Shown: one piece after another, positions 17,931 through 25,138 of the stretch | Numbering within the stretch: position 1 is the first letter of the stretch | Layout: the number at the start of each line of letters is the position of its first letter | From: Prochlorococcus sp. AH-736-L23 | GTDB taxonomy: Bacteria; Cyanobacteriota; Cyanobacteriia; PCC-6307; Cyanobiaceae | Direction of reading: 5' to 3' | DNA length: 40,586 nt | Assembly (NCBI GenBank): GCA_028141225.1 | Contig: JAOIPS010000011.1 | Span: 1 to 40,586 of the forward strand | Made by a program: the position numbers and the translations under genes | The notes under the pieces: model-generated | Told to the model about the DNA's origin: nothing | The model's input: the letters and a program-made list of their open reading frames with translations, nothing else | Databases searched by the model: none

Positions 17931-18095
17931 TTATATTTTTTTTGAAATTTTAAAAGAAACTTTTTCTGTTTTGTATTTTTTCTTCTTTTTATTATCAACT
18001 GAATCAACGTACCATCCAGAAGCTAACCTAGTGTCAATTTCCTCATAGCTTTCGTTTTGATTTAATTTATTTAAGGATTTCTTTTTATAATCCAT
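17931..18095 (-). CDS. Small basic hypothetical protein (54 residues)
   Basis: ATG-to-TAA ORF starting MDYKKKSLNKLNQNESYEE. A central DTRLASGWYVDS is flanked by lysine-rich stretches (DNKKKKKYKTEKVSF). The composition and the LASGWYVDS core look like conserved Prochlorococcus small proteins. No membrane segment or known domain is seen. It lies downstream of the porin promoter region on the same strand as the porins, but the genes do not read through to one another. Confidence 0.5.
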   Translation of the reverse strand: MDYKKKSLNKLNQNESYEEIDTRLASGWYVDSVDNKKKKKYKTEKVSFKISKKI

Positions 18096-18315
18096 AAAAT
18101 CTCATAGTTTTATCTAATAAAAAAAATATAGCATTTAAATATAATTCGAGCAGTAAATTAATTTGGTTAGATTTTTTATAAATTTTGAAAAATATTTTCT
18201 TTTGAGCTTTACTTCCTGAAATCTTTAGAAAAAAGAAAAAAAACTTTTATTTCCCTCAACAGAAAAAATAATTGGTTATATTTTTTAAAAATAAACCTGA
18301 GGAGCACAAGGTCAA

Positions 18316-18420
18316 ATGACTCAACTTAATCTTATAGTGAATTCATTACCAAGGGATTTACTTGAATTTGTTTTTTTTCTAGCAGTTGGTTTTACAGCGG
18401 GATCGGTAGGGATTATTTAA
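18316..18420 (+). CDS. Small single-helix membrane protein (34 residues)
   Basis: The ORF starts MTQLNLIVNSLPRDLLEF, followed by a helix VFFLAVGFTAGSVGII to the end. A ribosome-binding GAGGAG (18299-18304) lies 11 bases before the ATG, which makes translation likely. The size resembles photosystem or cytochrome b6f small subunits, but I cannot match it to one. Confidence 0.55.
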   Translation: MTQLNLIVNSLPRDLLEFVFFLAVGFTAGSVGII

Positions 18421-18664
18421 CTTTATCCAACTAAATCCTCTTATTAACTTTTCAGATTTAAAACCTGGAAAAACATAATTTTGAAGTCCACCTAATGAGT
18501 TAATGTAATTTCTTGAATTGGAAAAATTGATCCCTATAATTAATGAATATTTTTATTTGAATAATATTAACTAAAATCATATTTTGACCTAAAAATAATT
18601 TTTTATAAAATATTTAGCAATTTAGTCTTTTATAGATGACTGTTATGAACTAAGATCTTATGAG
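18421..18664. other. Intergenic, no gene seen
   Basis: A+T-rich stretch before tRNA-Pro. It presumably holds the tRNA promoter; no clear motif was picked out. Confidence 0.5.
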
Positions 18665-18738
18665 CGGGGCGTGGCGCAGCTTGGTAGCGCGGGTGCTTTG
18701 GGAGCACTAGGTCGCAGGTTCGAATCCTGTCGCCCCGA
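18665..18738 (+). tRNA. tRNA-Pro (anticodon UGG), island attachment gene
   Basis: Complete cloverleaf: acceptor CGGGGCG/CGCCCCG, D arm GCGC/GCGC, anticodon arm with GTGC-TTTGGGA-GCAC (anticodon TGG), T arm CAGG/CCTG around TTCGAAT, discriminator A. Its 3' part, from the anticodon arm to the discriminator, is repeated at five places downstream on the same strand. This marks it as the integration target of a genomic island. Confidence 0.98.
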
Positions 18739-18761
18739 CTCAATCAAATCCAAATCATACT

Positions 18762-18791
18762 AGCGAGTTACCCAGACTCGCTTTTTTTTTT
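18762..18791 (+). terminator. Intrinsic terminator of tRNA-Pro
   Basis: AGCGAGT-TACCCAG-ACTCGCT hairpin followed by ten T, 24 bp after the tRNA. Related hairpins follow several of the downstream tRNA fragments. Confidence 0.92.
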
Positions 18792-18799
18792 ACAAATAT

Positions 18800-18818
18800 G
18801 ACCACTCGAAATGTGGTC
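18800..18818. repeat. GTGGTC inverted pair just inside the island
   Basis: GACCAC-TCGAAAT-GTGGTC. The same hexamer occurs as a direct pair at 19793-19809, just before the first tRNA fragment. It may be a recombinase arm site; this is inference. Confidence 0.4.
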
Positions 18819-18824
18819 AAATTT

Positions 18825-18857
18825 ATTGACTGTCGATCTAAAATAAGGGGCAATTAG
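18825..18857 (-). repeat. Dispersed repeat, copy 1 (minus orientation)
   Basis: On the minus strand it reads CTAATTGC, a few variable bases, then TTATTTTAGATCGACAGTCA and AT. The same ~32-bp unit occurs at 24835, 25316 (shorter), 39281 and 39767. Here it lies just past the DsrE-like gene stop. Confidence 0.75.
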
Positions 18858-18865
18858 CTCCTTAT

Positions 18866-19243
18866 TTAATAGCAAAGTACGCTATCCGCTTTAATTGATT
18901 CTTCAACTAGAACATCTGGCATAACAAAATCTGCAGTGTATCCATCTAGAAGCTTCTCATCGTAACCCCTAGATTTAGCAGACATTCCTGAGACATATAT
19001 GGTAATTTTTGAATTCTTTAAATTTTGAAGATGTTCGTATAAATCTCCAGTACCTTGACCAACTATTTCACCAGCTTTTTTGCAATTTAATATTTGTACT
19101 CCGTCTCCTGCTAGAAAAAGTGTTACTTTATGATCGTTTTTTTCTGCAGTAAGGGCAACCAATAAACCTAAAGTTATTTTATTTTTGGATTCTAAACCGC
19201 TGCAAATATGTACTAAGAATGTGTTGTCGGTAATGATAGACAT
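18866..19243 (-). CDS. DsrE/DsrF-like family protein
   Basis: A 125-residue soluble protein. LVHICSGLESKNKITLGLLVA at the start, VTLFLAGDGVQIL in the middle and ITIYVSGMSAKSRGYDEKLL near 80-100 follow the DsrE-like sandwich fold. Members range from sulfur-relay proteins to proteins of unknown use; the Cys14 and Cys124 positions give no clear sulfur-transfer motif. It is the first cargo gene after tRNA-Pro, on the opposite strand. A dispersed island repeat lies 8 bp past its stop. Family call good, function unknown. Confidence 0.78.
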   Translation of the reverse strand: MSIITDNTFLVHICSGLESKNKITLGLLVALTAEKNDHKVTLFLAGDGVQILNCKKAGEIVGQGTGDLYEHLQNLKNSKITIYVSGMSAKSRGYDEKLLDGYTADFVMPDVLVEESIKADSVLCY

Positions 19244-19303
19244 TTAATCTTCCCTAATTTTTTTATATCCTAAATAAAATCTATTTTCATTAGCTGTTTT
19301 TTT

Positions 19304-19345
19304 ATGAAACGCTTACTGCTTGAACTGCTGATAGTTAAAAAATGA
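19304..19345 (+). pseudogene. Leader-peptide scar (MKRLLLE...)
   Basis: ATGAAACGCTTACTGCTTGA encodes MKRLLLE and then runs to a stop after 13 codons. It resembles the start of secreted Prochlorococcus proteins (MKRLLLAP) and recurs at 23838 and 40519-40539. Probably the truncated start of a lost gene. Confidence 0.35.
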
Positions 19346-19396
19346 CAGCCAACTTAGAGATAATCGTATACCATTCATAAAAAATCAAAATCTTTA

Positions 19397-19762
19397 ATGA
19401 AAAAAACTATTTTAATTGGTTTAATTGCTGGCATTACAGGGCTTGCAATTGGTTATAAAGTCCCAAAAGACAAGAATGCTGGTTATGTAATGATTTCTGG
19501 CAGGATTACAAATCCAGAACAAGCAGGTAAATACTTTGAAGCAGTAAATGATGTTGTTGTTAAAGGTTGTGGAGCAAAGACATTATCAGTTGACTTCGAG
19601 ACTGATGTTAGAGAGGGATATGATGGTCCGTTTTCTGTGCTTTCAAAATTTCCAAGTAAACAAGCAGTAATTGATTGTTATGAAGGACCATATCAAGAAT
19701 TAATTCCTTTAAGAAAAGGAGCTATAGATATGAATTTTAGAATAGTTGAAAGAAATAGATAA
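19397..19762 (+). CDS. DUF1330-like dimeric alpha/beta-barrel protein with an N-terminal membrane anchor or signal
   Basis: The 121-residue protein begins with a hydrophobic MKKTILIGLIAGITGLAIGY segment, probably an anchor or uncleaved signal. The following domain fits DUF1330: AGYVMISGRITNPEQAGKYFEAV, then a TLSVDFE strand, FSVLSKFPSKQAVIDCYEGP, and YQELIPLRKGA. DUF1330 belongs to the ferredoxin-like dimeric barrel superfamily, with unknown substrates. It is the last gene before the first tRNA-Pro scar and is cargo of the first island module. Confidence 0.75.
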   Translation: MKKTILIGLIAGITGLAIGYKVPKDKNAGYVMISGRITNPEQAGKYFEAVNDVVVKGCGAKTLSVDFETDVREGYDGPFSVLSKFPSKQAVIDCYEGPYQELIPLRKGAIDMNFRIVERNR

Positions 19763-19792
19763 AAAAGAGCTAGGGCTGCTTATCCTAAAAAA

Positions 19793-19809
19793 GTGGTCAA
19801 AAAGTGGTC
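19793..19809. repeat. Direct pair of GTGGTC boxes
   Basis: GTGGTC at 19793 and 19804, one helical turn apart, 93 bp before the tRNA-Pro fragment at 19902. The same hexamer is inverted at 18800-18818. Confidence 0.4.
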
Positions 19810-19901
19810 GAATGTTACTTAAATAGTCGGGACAAACTACGCAACATCACGCAAGAATCCTGATATAGCTCGAAACGCTAGTGCTTACAATGGGGTGGGA
19901 A

Positions 19902-19947
19902 GTGCTTTGGGAGCACTAGGTCGCAGGTTCGAATCCTGTCGCCCCGA
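19902..19947 (+). repeat. tRNA-Pro 3' fragment, scar 1
   Basis: 46 bases identical to the anticodon-arm-to-discriminator part of tRNA-Pro. The 5' half is absent, so no tRNA folds. The upstream 40 bp (GATATAGCTCGAAACGCTAG...) match the flank of scar 5 at 32111. No terminator hairpin follows. Confidence 0.95.
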
Positions 19948-20052
19948 TTGACTTCTCACGATTCTCAATTATCTTCTGGGCGATCTCTGGGCGATCATTT
20001 GCTATACCTTGCATAGCTTTGCTGTCTGCATCGCCCGCTATGTTAAAAACAT

Positions 20053-20376
20053 TTATTCACAAGATCTTTTACTTGATGATGACTGAATTAAATTACCCAT
20101 CCAATTTTTAATATCTGATAAGACTTCCAAATCTAATTTGTAGTAAACCCATCTACCCTCTTGCCTATCAGAGATAAGACCTGAATCTTTTAGGATCTTT
20201 ATGTGATAAGAAATTTTAGATTGCGATAATCCAGTTACTTTAACTATGTCGCAAACGCATATCTCTCCACCCATCATTAATTCAAGAATATTTATTCTGA
20301 TCGGATCTGAGAGGGACTCCATTATCCCAATAAATTGCTTACTATTAATCTTTTTAAGTTGTTCTAACAAAATCAA
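20053..20376 (-). CDS. arsR: ArsR-family arsenic-responsive repressor
   Basis: A 107-residue winged-helix metalloregulator. The metal-binding motif EICVCDI supplies Cys40 and Cys42, and a third cysteine is at 106 near the C-terminus. The recognition helix block TGLSQSKISYHIKILKDSGLI (about 48-68) and the wing RQEGRWVYYKL are typical. The start is a TTG at 20376; no strong ribosome-binding site is seen, and residues from MESLSDPIRI onward are certain. It is divergent from gap-arsJ, and the gap between them holds two ATCAA-N6-TTGAT operators. It probably senses trivalent arsenic made inside the cell and derepresses both gap-arsJ and pstS. Confidence 0.93.
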   Translation of the reverse strand: MILLEQLKKINSKQFIGIMESLSDPIRINILELMMGGEICVCDIVKVTGLSQSKISYHIKILKDSGLISDRQEGRWVYYKLDLEVLSDIKNWMGNLIQSSSSKRSCE

Positions 20377-20424
20377 AAGATCATTAACTTATTAAATACT
20401 AACCTAAAAAATTTAATTACACAT

Positions 20425-20458
20425 ATCAAGAATTATTGATGCATCAAATATTTTTGAT
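20425..20458. promoter_or_regulatory. Pair of ArsR-type operators at the arsR/gap promoter
   Basis: ATCAAGAATTATTGAT (20425-20440) and ATCAAATATTTTTGAT (20443-20458) are both perfect 5-6-5 inverted repeats. This is the ATCAA-N6-TTGAT form recalled for cyanobacterial ArsR. The second abuts the gap -10 box. Confidence 0.85.
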
Positions 20459-20459
20459 A

Positions 20460-20465
20460 TATAAT
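20460..20465 (+). promoter_or_regulatory. -10 box of the gap-arsJ operon
   Basis: TATAAT, 22 bp before the ATG of gap. The operator at 20443-20458 covers the expected spacer and -35 area, as expected for repression. Confidence 0.65.
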
Positions 20466-20487
20466 AAAGCAGTTTTCAATATTTGTG

Positions 20488-21516
20488 ATGAAAATTGGAA
20501 TTAACGGATTTGGAAGAATTGGGAGATTAGTTTTAAGAATTTTATGGGAAAGAAAAGATATTGAAATAACTCATATAAATGAAATAAGTGGAAATTCTTT
20601 AATTGCATCTCATCTTCTAGAGTTTGATTCTGTTCATGGTAGATGGAATAAAAATATAACTTCGAATGACAACGAAATAATAATTGAAGGTAAAAAAATT
20701 TCCTTTACATCAATAAAGAACTATCTTGATGTTCCATGGAATAAATCTTCGGTTGATCTTGTTTTGGAATGTACAGGGAAAAATAAAGATCCCAAAAAAT
20801 TAAATCCATACTTTGATTCTCTTGGAATAAAAAAAGTAATTGTTGCCTGTCCTGTAAAAGGAATTGTTGGAGGGGAAAAAGCACTTAATATTGTTTATGG
20901 AATTAATCAAGACCTTTATAAACCTGAAAAACATAAATTAATTACAGCAGCATCATGTACTACAAATTGCTTGGCTCCCATCGTAAAAGTTGTTAATGAA
21001 AATTTCTCAATTAAACATGGGGTCATAACAACTATTCATGACCTTACAAATACACAATCTCCAGTAGATTTTTACAAAAGTGACTTAAGAAGAGCGAGAG
21101 GATGCATACAAAGCTTAATACCTACTACAACTGGATCAGCTAAGGCGATTGCTGAAATTTTCCCTGAATTAGAAGGAAAACTAAATGGTCATGCAGTAAG
21201 GGTTCCACTTCTAAACGCCTCATTAACCGATGTAGTTTTTGAATTAAATAAAGAAGTAACTGAAGAGCAAGTAAATAATGAATTTAAAAAAGCATCTGAA
21301 ACATACTTAAAAGGTATTCTTGGATACGAGGAGAGACCCTTAGTGTCCGCTGATTACTTAAATGACTGTAGAAGTTCAATAATTGATGGACTTTCAACGA
21401 TGGTTGTAAATTCAAAATTATTAAAGATTTATGCTTGGTACGACAATGAGTGGGGTTATAGTTGCAGGCTTGCCGATCTTACTTCTTATGTAATTGAAAA
21501 AGAAAAGCAATTTTAG
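20488..21516 (+). CDS. gap: GAPDH paralogue of the arsenate-detoxification (gapdh-arsJ) type
   Basis: A glyceraldehyde-3-phosphate dehydrogenase of 342 residues from the ATG at 20488 (a GTG one codon earlier is possible). The Rossmann start [18 protein letters not shown] and the catalytic [10 protein letters not shown] with Cys157 are intact, as is the C-terminal WYDNEWGYS. Paired with an ArsJ transporter, such enzymes are known to use arsenate in place of phosphate, making 1-arseno-3-phosphoglycerate, which ArsJ exports. The gap-to-arsJ spacing is 5 bp and arsR lies upstream with operators, so this role is more likely than glycolysis or the Calvin cycle. Biochemistry is inferred from the operon. 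Confidence 0.9.
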   Translation: MKIGINGFGRIGRLVLRILWERKDIEITHINEISGNSLIASHLLEFDSVHGRWNKNITSNDNEIIIEGKKISFTSIKNYLDVPWNKSSVDLVLECTGKNKDPKKLNPYFDSLGIKKVIVACPVKGIVGGEKALNIVYGINQDLYKPEKHKLITAASCTTNCLAPIVKVVNENFSIKHGVITTIHDLTNTQSPVDFYKSDLRRARGCIQSLIPTTTGSAKAIAEIFPELEGKLNGHAVRVPLLNASLTDVVFELNKEVTEEQVNNEFKKASETYLKGILGYEERPLVSADYLNDCRSSIIDGLSTMVVNSKLLKIYAWYDNEWGYSCRLADLTSYVIEKEKQF

Positions 21517-21521
21517 TTTTT

Positions 21522-22769
21522 ATGAAGTTATCTAGCCTTCAACAATATAGTGTCATTACCGCAAACTATTGGGCATTTACTCTTACTGACGGTGCATTGA
21601 GGATACTAGTTGTTGGTCATTTTCATGAACTTGGTTATTCAACTCTGCAAATTGCTTTACTTTTTCTTTTCTATGAATTTTTTGGAATAATTACAAATCT
21701 TTTTGGAGGCTGGATAGGGGCAAGATATGGTTTAAGACTTACTTTATGGATAGGAACAATTCTGCAAATTCTTGCTCTTTTTATGCTGATTCCAGTCAAA
21801 GAGAATTGGTCAGTAATCTTTAGCGTCTCATACGTTATGTTAGCCCAAGCGCTTAGTGGGGTAGCAAAAGATTTAAATAAAATGAGTGCAAAAAGTGCTG
21901 TTAAATCAATAGTTCCAGATTCAGGAGAGAATAATCAAAAACAATTGTTTAAGTGGGTTTCAGTTCTAACAGGATCCAAAAATGCACTCAAGGGTGTTGG
22001 CTTCTTCCTAGGGGGTCTCTTATACAGGCTATTGGGCTTTAATAATGCAGTTGGAATAATGGGTTTAGGTCTATGTTTGGCATTCTTCTTAACTTTATGT
22101 CTTCCTAAAGATTCAGGGAAAATGAAAAGAAAGCCAATTTTTAAAGATCTTTATTCAAAGTCTCAAGGTATTAATATTCTTTCAAGTGCCAGGTTTTTCT
22201 TATTTGGAGCAAGAGATGTCTGGTTTGTAGTAGCTCTTCCGGTATTTTTAGACATTTCTTTTGGATGGGATTATTTAAAAATAGGACTCTTCTTGGGTGG
22301 ATGGATAATAATCTATGGTTTCTTTCAAGTATTAGCTCCATTACTTAGAAAAGTATGGGGGAAAAATAATAGCCCAACAAAAACTACCGTTCAATTTTGG
22401 GGACTTATCTTGACTTTTATTCCTTTATTTATTGCTGGAGCATTAAACGGTGATAAATCATTAGGTCCTGTAATTGTTATTGGATTAATAATATTCGGCT
22501 TTATTTTTGCAATGAATTCATCTACTCATTCGTACTTGATTTTGGCTTATTCAGATAATGAGAGAGTAAGTTTAAATGTTGGTTATTACTATATGGCTAA
22601 TGCAGCTGGAAGATTATTTGGAACCCTACTATCTGGCTTGTTATTTATGCTCGGTAAAAATGCCACTATAGGTATGCAGTATTGTTTGTATACTTCATCT
22701 ATTTTGATTTTTATTGCTTGGCTTACTAGTTCTAAATTACCTTCCTATTCTTCCAACAGCCTCAATTGA
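21522..22769 (+). CDS. arsJ: ArsJ, MFS exporter of 1-arseno-3-phosphoglycerate
   Basis: A 415-residue major-facilitator protein with about 11-12 helices. The start, VITANYWAFTLTDGALRILV, then ALLFLFYEFFGIITNLFGGW and IGARYGLRLTLW, is the distinctive ArsJ signature rather than a general sugar MFS. A cytosolic loop with SAKSAVKSIVPDSGENNQ lies near 125-145. It is cotranscribed with the GAPDH gene and under the same ArsR operators. Its 3' end overlaps the pstS 3' end by 33 bp (convergent genes). With GAPDH it forms a two-step arsenate efflux route. Confidence 0.93.
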   Translation: MKLSSLQQYSVITANYWAFTLTDGALRILVVGHFHELGYSTLQIALLFLFYEFFGIITNLFGGWIGARYGLRLTLWIGTILQILALFMLIPVKENWSVIFSVSYVMLAQALSGVAKDLNKMSAKSAVKSIVPDSGENNQKQLFKWVSVLTGSKNALKGVGFFLGGLLYRLLGFNNAVGIMGLGLCLAFFLTLCLPKDSGKMKRKPIFKDLYSKSQGINILSSARFFLFGARDVWFVVALPVFLDISFGWDYLKIGLFLGGWIIIYGFFQVLAPLLRKVWGKNNSPTKTTVQFWGLILTFIPLFIAGALNGDKSLGPVIVIGLIIFGFIFAMNSSTHSYLILAYSDNERVSLNVGYYYMANAAGRLFGTLLSGLLFMLGKNATIGMQYCLYTSSILIFIAWLTSSKLPSYSSNSLN

Positions 22770-23708
22770 TTTTTTTAAAATTTCTCCTTTCAAGGGAACG
22801 AAACCTAAGGCAGGAGCTTTATCTTGATATTCATCACTGAGTAATTTATAGAATGTTTCTTGAATTGCCTTAGTATTTCTCCCGTTACCTTTTTCATAAG
22901 CAAGTATCCAAGTCAAAGTTGCTATTGGATAAGCTCCTTTAGCAGTAGGATTCGGATTTTTACCAGCCAAGTTTTCATCAAGATTTATTCCATTCAAAGC
23001 TATCGCGCCTGATTCAGTATTAGGAGTAACGAATTCACCAGAAAGATTTTGAAGTGCAGCAGCCTTAACATTACCTTTAATGTATGACTGGTTTACATAA
23101 CCAATTGCGCCTGGAGTGTTTTGAATAACACCTGCAACACCAGAATTGCCTTTTGCTCCAACTCCCGAAGGCCATTTAACAGATTTACCAGTACCTAAAT
23201 TCCAGGTTTCAGAAAAAGCCTCCATAGAATTCGTAAAAGCTTTAGTCGTGCCTGAGCCATCAGAACGATGTGCCCAAGTTAACTTACCTGATTTACAGCC
23301 TAATTCTTTCCAGTTTTTAACCATACCCATAGCGACTCGTACTGCTTGCTCTTGAGTAAGTTTTAAATCGCAATCGTAGTTATATCCAAAGGCAATTGTA
23401 CCGCCTACCATAGGTATTTGAACAAGTCCTCTTTTAACTTTTTCTATATCAGAATCTTTCATAGGATCATCTGATGCACCAAAATTCACAGTTTCGTCTA
23501 TGAAAGCTTTTCTTCCAGATCCAGAACCTACTGCTTGATAATTAACTCTAGGGCCTCCAGATTTAGCTAAGTCAAAAAACCACCTGGTATAAATTTTCGA
23601 AGGAAATGATGCACCTGCTCCACTCAATCTTTTTGAAGCCATCGCAGATGGAGCAAGTATTAATGAAACTGCAGAAGATAAAATGAGAGTTTTTTTGAAA
23701 ATACTCAT
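22737..23708 (-). CDS. pstS: PstS, periplasmic phosphate-binding protein
   Basis: The substrate-binding protein of the high-affinity PstSCAB phosphate importer. The 323-residue product has a signal peptide (MSIFKKTLILSSAVSLIL, cut near SAMA). Then come LSGAGASFPSKIYTRWF, VNYQAVGSGSGRKAFIDETVNFGASD (phosphate-contact loops) and WAHRSDGSGTTKAF. The pst permease genes are not in the window. The promoter carries two ArsR-type operators matching those of the ars operon, and one CTTAACCT Pho-box-like half-site. This suggests control by arsenic, with or without PhoB. Phosphate uptake is the entry route of arsenate, so pairing it with arsenate export makes sense. Confidence 0.95.
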   Translation of the reverse strand: MSIFKKTLILSSAVSLILAPSAMASKRLSGAGASFPSKIYTRWFFDLAKSGGPRVNYQAVGSGSGRKAFIDETVNFGASDDPMKDSDIEKVKRGLVQIPMVGGTIAFGYNYDCDLKLTQEQAVRVAMGMVKNWKELGCKSGKLTWAHRSDGSGTTKAFTNSMEAFSETWNLGTGKSVKWPSGVGAKGNSGVAGVIQNTPGAIGYVNQSYIKGNVKAAALQNLSGEFVTPNTESGAIALNGINLDENLAGKNPNPTAKGAYPIATLTWILAYEKGNGRNTKAIQETFYKLLSDEYQDKAPALGFVPLKGEILKKSIEAVGRIGR

Positions 23709-23765
23709 TAGCCACTTTGATTAAAGTCAATTCATTTATAGCATCAAACAAAAGACGAAATTCAA

Positions 23766-23773
23766 AGGTTAAG
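23766..23773 (-). promoter_or_regulatory. Possible Pho-box half-site upstream of pstS
   Basis: CTTAACCT on the minus strand matches the 8-bp unit of cyanobacterial Pho boxes. Only one unit is convincing; the expected tandem repeat is not seen. Confidence 0.3.
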
Positions 23774-23779
23774 AAATAC

Positions 23780-23814
23780 ATCAAATTATTTTGATATAAT
23801 CAATAATTCTTGAT
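23780..23814. promoter_or_regulatory. Pair of ArsR-type operators upstream of pstS
   Basis: ATCAAATTATTTTGAT (23780-23795) and ATCAATAATTCTTGAT (23799-23814) are perfect 5-6-5 inverted repeats. The second is the exact reverse complement of the ars operator at 20425-20440, and the order of the pair is inverted to suit pstS on the minus strand. Confidence 0.85.
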
Positions 23815-24499
23815 ATATAATCTAGCAGCTCAATTAAAACGCTTACTACTTGCATAAAAAAGCTGAGCCTGCATTATTTATTACTTAAGGCCACAATGTG
23901 ACAATGATTGGCTCTTGAAAATTATTAGTGTCTTTATGACACTAGGTCATAGCCGGGCGATCCTTGGGCGATCAAATGCTTAACTTTGCAACACATTGCT
24001 GCATATAAGACAATTCTTGAGACTCATCTTGATAACAAATATTGCAAGTAAAAGTCATAGCCTCACTTCGTTCTCATGGGTGCTGTCGCAATATGCTGAT
24101 CGAGTGCTTTGGGAGCACTAGGTCGCAGGTTCGAATCCTGTCTCCCTGACTCAATCAAAACCAATTCATACTAGCGAGTTACCCAGAGTCGCTTTTTTAT
24201 TGCTTTCTCTAAGAATAATCAGACTGAGCGAGCTTTGAGCATGGATTTGCAATACCTCGCTGCATTTGCTGACTGACCTCGCTTAAGCTGATTGGGATTT
24301 CTGGATAAATTAGAGGATAGCTTGAACTATAAGACGATAGAAACTTGAACATATAATTTTTATGTTCGTTAGGATACATTTAGCGGAAATAATAGTGCTT
24401 AAGTGTATATTAGCTATACAGAATCCGTTCCAAAATTCTGTAGGTTTAAGGTCTTTCCTATCTTTCAACTGCTATTAATAGTTGAAAATAAAAATCTAT
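23815..24499. other. Intergenic island seam, with a decayed and a clear tRNA-Pro fragment
   Basis: No gene seen. A faint anticodon-arm copy is at 23928-23952 (GTGTCTTTATGACACTAGGT), scar 2 at 24104, and GGGCGATC boxes at 23954 and 23967 recall those at 19978 and 19990. A leader-peptide scar (ACGCTTACTACTTGCA) is at 23838. A hairpin TTTCAACT/AGTTGAAA at 24463-24487 lies past the stop of the next minus-strand gene but lacks a T-run. Confidence 0.6.
24104..24149 (+). repeat. tRNA-Pro 3' fragment, scar 2
   Basis: Matches tRNA-Pro from the anticodon arm to the discriminator, with the acceptor strand changed from CGCCCCG to CTCCCTG. The tRNA's downstream flank also follows, with a weakened hairpin AGCGAGTTACCCAGAGTCGC (24173-24192) and T-run. 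Confidence 0.93.
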
Positions 24500-24682
24500 T
24501 TACCACCACATACCGAGATTCAATTTTTTTGCATCTCTATTACATGCAAGCTCACACTCACTTAACTCTTTGACTGAGAGAGCCTTAATTATTCTTGCCA
24601 TATCAATAGAAGACAGTTCTCCATTAATGTTCCACTTTAGTGTAGTTTTACGTTGAGGCGAGTTTGTTGATTTCTTCATCAT
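24500..24682 (-). CDS. Small hypothetical protein (60 residues)
   Basis: Starts MMKKSTNSPQRKTTLKW and continues with a helical part containing DMARIIKALSVKELSECELA (about 28-47), ending GMWW. There is no membrane segment. The first or second Met could be the start. It sits alone on the minus strand inside island module (c). The amphipathic helices and conserved-looking Trp end suggest a real protein; family not recognised. Confidence 0.5.
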   Translation of the reverse strand: MMKKSTNSPQRKTTLKWNINGELSSIDMARIIKALSVKELSECELACNRDAKKLNLGMWW

Positions 24683-24834
24683 GACTTTTAATGTCAGGGA
24701 TTATTCAATAGCATATTTATTTAGAATTCACAAAAAAATGTGAAGTTTTTATAAGTAAAAGAACTAAATTTATTAATTAAACATCTAGAAATTCAAGTCG
24801 CGGTGGATGTGCTCAGCATTTTATTTGTAATTGC

Positions 24835-24866
24835 CTAATTGCCCTTATTTTAGATCGGCTGTCAAT
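24835..24866 (+). repeat. Dispersed repeat, copy 2
   Basis: CTAATTGCCC-TTATTTTAGATCGGCTGTCA-AT. It overlaps the stop codon of the 59-residue ORF and faces the same way as copy 3 at 25316, so the two flank the three-gene operon as direct repeats. Confidence 0.75.
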
Positions 24867-25041
24867 CATTTTTCTCTTGTATCTTCTTTAGTCTTTCGTA
24901 TTCAACATGTAGAACACCTAAACGCCAAGCATCTTTTAATCCTTTTACACCTCCCATTAACAGCTTTGCATCAGCAGGAGAATGTGACTTCATGTTCAAA
25001 AAATCTTTTTGCCAAGATTTGTCATTCCATTTATTAGTCAT
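24862..25041 (-). CDS. Small soluble protein (59 residues), third gene of a mini-operon
   Basis: ATG-to-TGA ORF starting MTNKWNDKSWQKDFLNMKSH, with a helical middle ADAKLLMGGVKGLKDAWRLG and a charged end YERLKKIQEKND. No membrane segment. It follows the 27-residue ORF by 13 bp on the same strand. Its stop codon lies within the dispersed repeat. Residue choice and helix spacing look like a real protein; the reverse strand also has an open frame, which I take as a shadow. Confidence 0.6.
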   Translation of the reverse strand: MTNKWNDKSWQKDFLNMKSHSPADAKLLMGGVKGLKDAWRLGVLHVEYERLKKIQEKND

Positions 25042-25054
25042 TCAATTTATTCCT

Positions 25055-25138
25055 TTAGTAATGCCAAAGTAACCAAAATAATGCACAGCCATAAATAATC
25101 CCTATCGTCACAATTACTGGCATAAGTATTTTTTTCAT
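25055..25138 (-). CDS. Tiny membrane peptide (27 residues), second gene of a mini-operon
   Basis: MKKILMPVIVTIGIIYGCAL followed by FWLLWHY; almost the whole length is one membrane helix. The ATG overlaps the stop of the upstream 52-residue ORF (ATGA), which suggests translational coupling. No family known. Confidence 0.5.
   Translation of the reverse strand: MKKILMPVIVTIGIIYGCALFWLLWHY

Noticed and set aside
23572-23784. 70-residue minus-strand frame overlapping the pstS start
   Set aside because: Out of frame with PstS, covers the promoter and operators, and has no recognisable features.
24831-25037. 68-residue plus-strand frame opposite the 59-residue ORF
   Set aside because: The minus-strand ORF lies in a tight operon with overlaps; the plus frame starts inside the dispersed repeat and has a low-quality composition.
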